Shown here: piece by piece, positions 26,541 to 27,571 of the stretch | How positions within the stretch are numbered: the first letter of the stretch is position 1 | Layout of the letters: every line of letters starts with the position of its first letter | Virus record (IMG/VR): IMGVR_UViG_3300009320_001144 | Location: 1-27,571 of that record | Strand: one strand, 5' to 3' | Source of the DNA: a virus | Length of the DNA: 27,571 bases | The notes under the pieces: generated by a model | Told to the model about the DNA's origin: nothing | Seen by the model: the letters and a program-made list of their open reading frames with translations, nothing else | Database searches by the model: none | Made by a program: the position numbers and the translations under genes

Positions 26541-26828
26541 ATGATCGATCAGGCAATAATCCAGATCATTGCGAGCAGTTTATTTACGATTATCCTGGTA
26601 ATTTTGTTCTATATGCTGAAACAACGGGATAAGCGTTTTGAGAAGTTAGAGAATAAAACTAATGATCAGGAAGTCGAGATCACGGAACTTAAAAGCAGCC
26701 TCTGGAGTGAAGATAAATTAAGCAAAATGATCGCTTCCGTGATCAGGAATGAATTCCTTACTTTTGAGAACAAATTGTTGAATGAAGGTAGATTACGACC
26801 TAAAAATGCTAAAACACTAAAAAACTAA
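26541..26828 (+). CDS. Single-pass membrane protein with coiled coil (holin-like candidate)
   Basis: 95 aa with SD AAGGAGAGG. Residues 5-26 are one hydrophobic helix (AIIQIIASSLFTIILVILFYML), then KQRDKRFEKLENK and a coiled coil (DQEVEITELKSSLWSEDKLSKMI). XhlA- and some pinholin-type proteins share this layout in reverse order; the place between tube and chaperone makes either a misplaced lysis protein or a tail assembly factor possible. Confidence 0.6.
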   Translation: MIDQAIIQIIASSLFTIILVILFYMLKQRDKRFEKLENKTNDQEVEITELKSSLWSEDKLSKMIASVIRNEFLTFENKLLNEGRLRPKNAKTLKN

Positions 26829-26852
26829 AATACTAATCCGACAGGAGATGAA

Positions 26853-27224
26853 ATGAAAGTTTATACAACTACTAAAGTGCTGAAAAAAGCCTGGCAATTA
26901 ATGAAAGAATTGGGAGTTCAAAACCTGCTCGGTAGTTTTGATGGTAATATCGCTAAATTGGATATTAAGCCGGTCGAACTTTTCGATCAATTGATCGAGC
27001 AAGATAAATTAGATGAATTCTGTGCGATCATCTCCAAAAAGGATATTTCCGATTTCGAGGAGATCGAATTTCCGGAAAAGGAGAAACTGATCACCGGTTT
27101 TTTTTCCATTATCGGCAATCCCTTCAAACCGTTGATCGGATTGGTAAAAGAACAAATAAAGCCGATGATAGCAGTTTTAAACAATTTAGCATTAATTGGG
27201 GAAAAGAACTTAAATCAGAAATAA
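26853..27224 (+). CDS. Tail assembly chaperone, zero-frame product
   Basis: 123 aa with SD AGGAG. A helical protein (VLKKAWQLMKELG ... EEIEFPEKEKLITGFFSIIG) followed by a second frame. At codons 108-110 the sequence is GTT TTA AAC, giving an in-phase T TTA AAC heptamer at 27176-27182. The G/GT-type chaperones of long-tailed phages use such slippery sites, and the tape measure follows directly. The normal stop lies at 27222-27224. Confidence 0.7.
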   Translation: MKVYTTTKVLKKAWQLMKELGVQNLLGSFDGNIAKLDIKPVELFDQLIEQDKLDEFCAIISKKDISDFEEIEFPEKEKLITGFFSIIGNPFKPLIGLVKEQIKPMIAVLNNLALIGEKNLNQK

Positions 27225-27352
27225 ACCCTTTCTGGATGATGGAATATAATTTAGTGCAAATCGGCTTTACCGGTTCTGATGAAATCGAATTGGTAGAAGC
27301 CGTTTATTATATTTCGCTCGATCAAGAGATAGCATCTAAACTGAAAAAGTAA
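26853..27352 (+). CDS. Tail assembly chaperone, predicted -1 frameshift product
   Basis: If ribosomes slip -1 at T TTA AAC (27176-27182), translation runs in the -1 frame from CAA at 27182 through 56 codons to TAA at 27350-27352, making a protein of 166 aa with the ending ...VEAVYYISLDQEIASKLKK. The -1 frame is open from before the slippery site through to that stop, and a stand-alone start at 27237 has no good SD. This is the GT-type arrangement; occurrence is inferred. Confidence 0.6.
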
Positions 27353-27360
27353 ATATAAAG

Positions 27361-27571
27361 ATGGCAAACGAATTAAAACTAACGCTAACACTTAATATAG
27401 CAGACTTCAAAAAGCAACTGCAAGAAGCTATATCTGCTTCCGGTAAGATCAATGATATCGATATCGAGATCAGTGCTGATGCTTCCGAAGCAGAATCTGC
27501 TGCTGAAGATGCTACCGGCGCAGTCGAGGGAATCCCTGATGCAGAAGCGGAGATCACGGCTGATAGTTCCG
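27361..27571 (+). CDS. Tape measure protein, N-terminal part (runs off the window)
   Basis: The ATG at 27361 (weak AAAG upstream) opens a frame that continues to the window end, 70 codons: MANELKLTLTLNIADFKKQLQEAI followed by an Ala/Glu/Asp-rich region. An N-terminus of 'L.l.i..d...f.k.l..a' followed by long helical, Ala-rich sequence is typical of tape measure proteins, and gene order after the chaperone fits. Only the first part is visible. Confidence 0.7.
   Translation, partial: MANELKLTLTLNIADFKKQLQEAISASGKINDIDIEISADASEAESAAEDATGAVEGIPDAEAEITADSS

Noticed and set aside
27237-27352. Independent 38-codon gene after the tail chaperone
   Set aside because: There is no SD before the ATG, and the -1 frame is open upstream to an in-phase slippery heptamer, so a frameshift extension is the better explanation.
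599-27571. Search for site-specific integrase, reverse transcriptase or diversity-generating repeats
   Set aside because: No tyrosine or serine integrase motifs, no RT motifs and no template/variable repeat pairs were seen; the element is transposase-based.

Overview
The window is most of a Mu-like transposable prophage with a long-tail (siphovirus-type) structural module, sitting in a visibly A+T-rich bacterial genome. Left of it is host sequence that includes the first codons of an IS481-type transposase. The genome is full of short palindromic and AT-rich interspersed repeats of a kind I associate with uncultured FCB-group bacteria such as Candidatus Cloacimonadota. That host guess is inference and weak. 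No integrase is seen; the recombination genes are a DDE transposase and its ATPase.

Layout. (1) 1-~390: flanking DNA with an IS481 fragment, a terminator and a 33-codon hydrophobic ORF. (2) ~390-1900: presumed left phage end, XRE repressor on the minus strand, an unknown minus-strand gene, and a plus-strand Ner/Cro-like regulator; this is the Mu c/ner arrangement with one extra gene. (3) 1900-10500: early operon with small proteins, a glutaredoxin-like protein, a Phg_2220_C protein, MuA-like transposase, MuB-like ATPase, winged-helix protein, GemA-like protein, DUF3164 protein and a small HTH protein. (4) 10590-17716: terminase small and large subunits, HK97 gp10-like protein, one giant portal + MuF + C-terminal nuclease-like protein with a probable immunity gene after it, and an M15 peptidase endolysin. 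(5) 17820-21850: accessory block with an unknown minus-strand gene, a PAPS-reductase-family gene between attC-like structures, a highly structured non-coding region (tRNA-like fold, nested hairpins, terminator with competing pairings), and three overlapping genes sharing one N-terminal leader; it ends at a strong terminator. (6) 21990-27571: prohead protease/scaffold, capsid decoration protein, major capsid protein, connector, tail terminator, tail tube, a tail-assembly chaperone with an in-phase T TTA AAC slippery site and a -1 frame extension, and the start of the tape-measure gene. No tail sheath gene lies between terminator and tube.

How it works together: c and ner should set lysogeny or early transcription; MuA/MuB transpose the genome; terminase, portal, protease and capsid proteins build and fill heads; the chaperone and tape measure build the tail; the M15 peptidase lyses the host. 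The C-terminal domain on the portal-MuF protein looks like a packaged effector with a downstream protector.

The most unusual aspect is how far repeat elements have shaped this phage. About fifteen copies of one roughly 37-bp palindrome lie in it, all in the same orientation. Several are translated in frame, one lies at the portal/MuF junction and one between two winged-helix domains, and many carry an AGGGAG that can act as a ribosome binding site. At least four other hairpin families are present, some with compensatory changes between copies.
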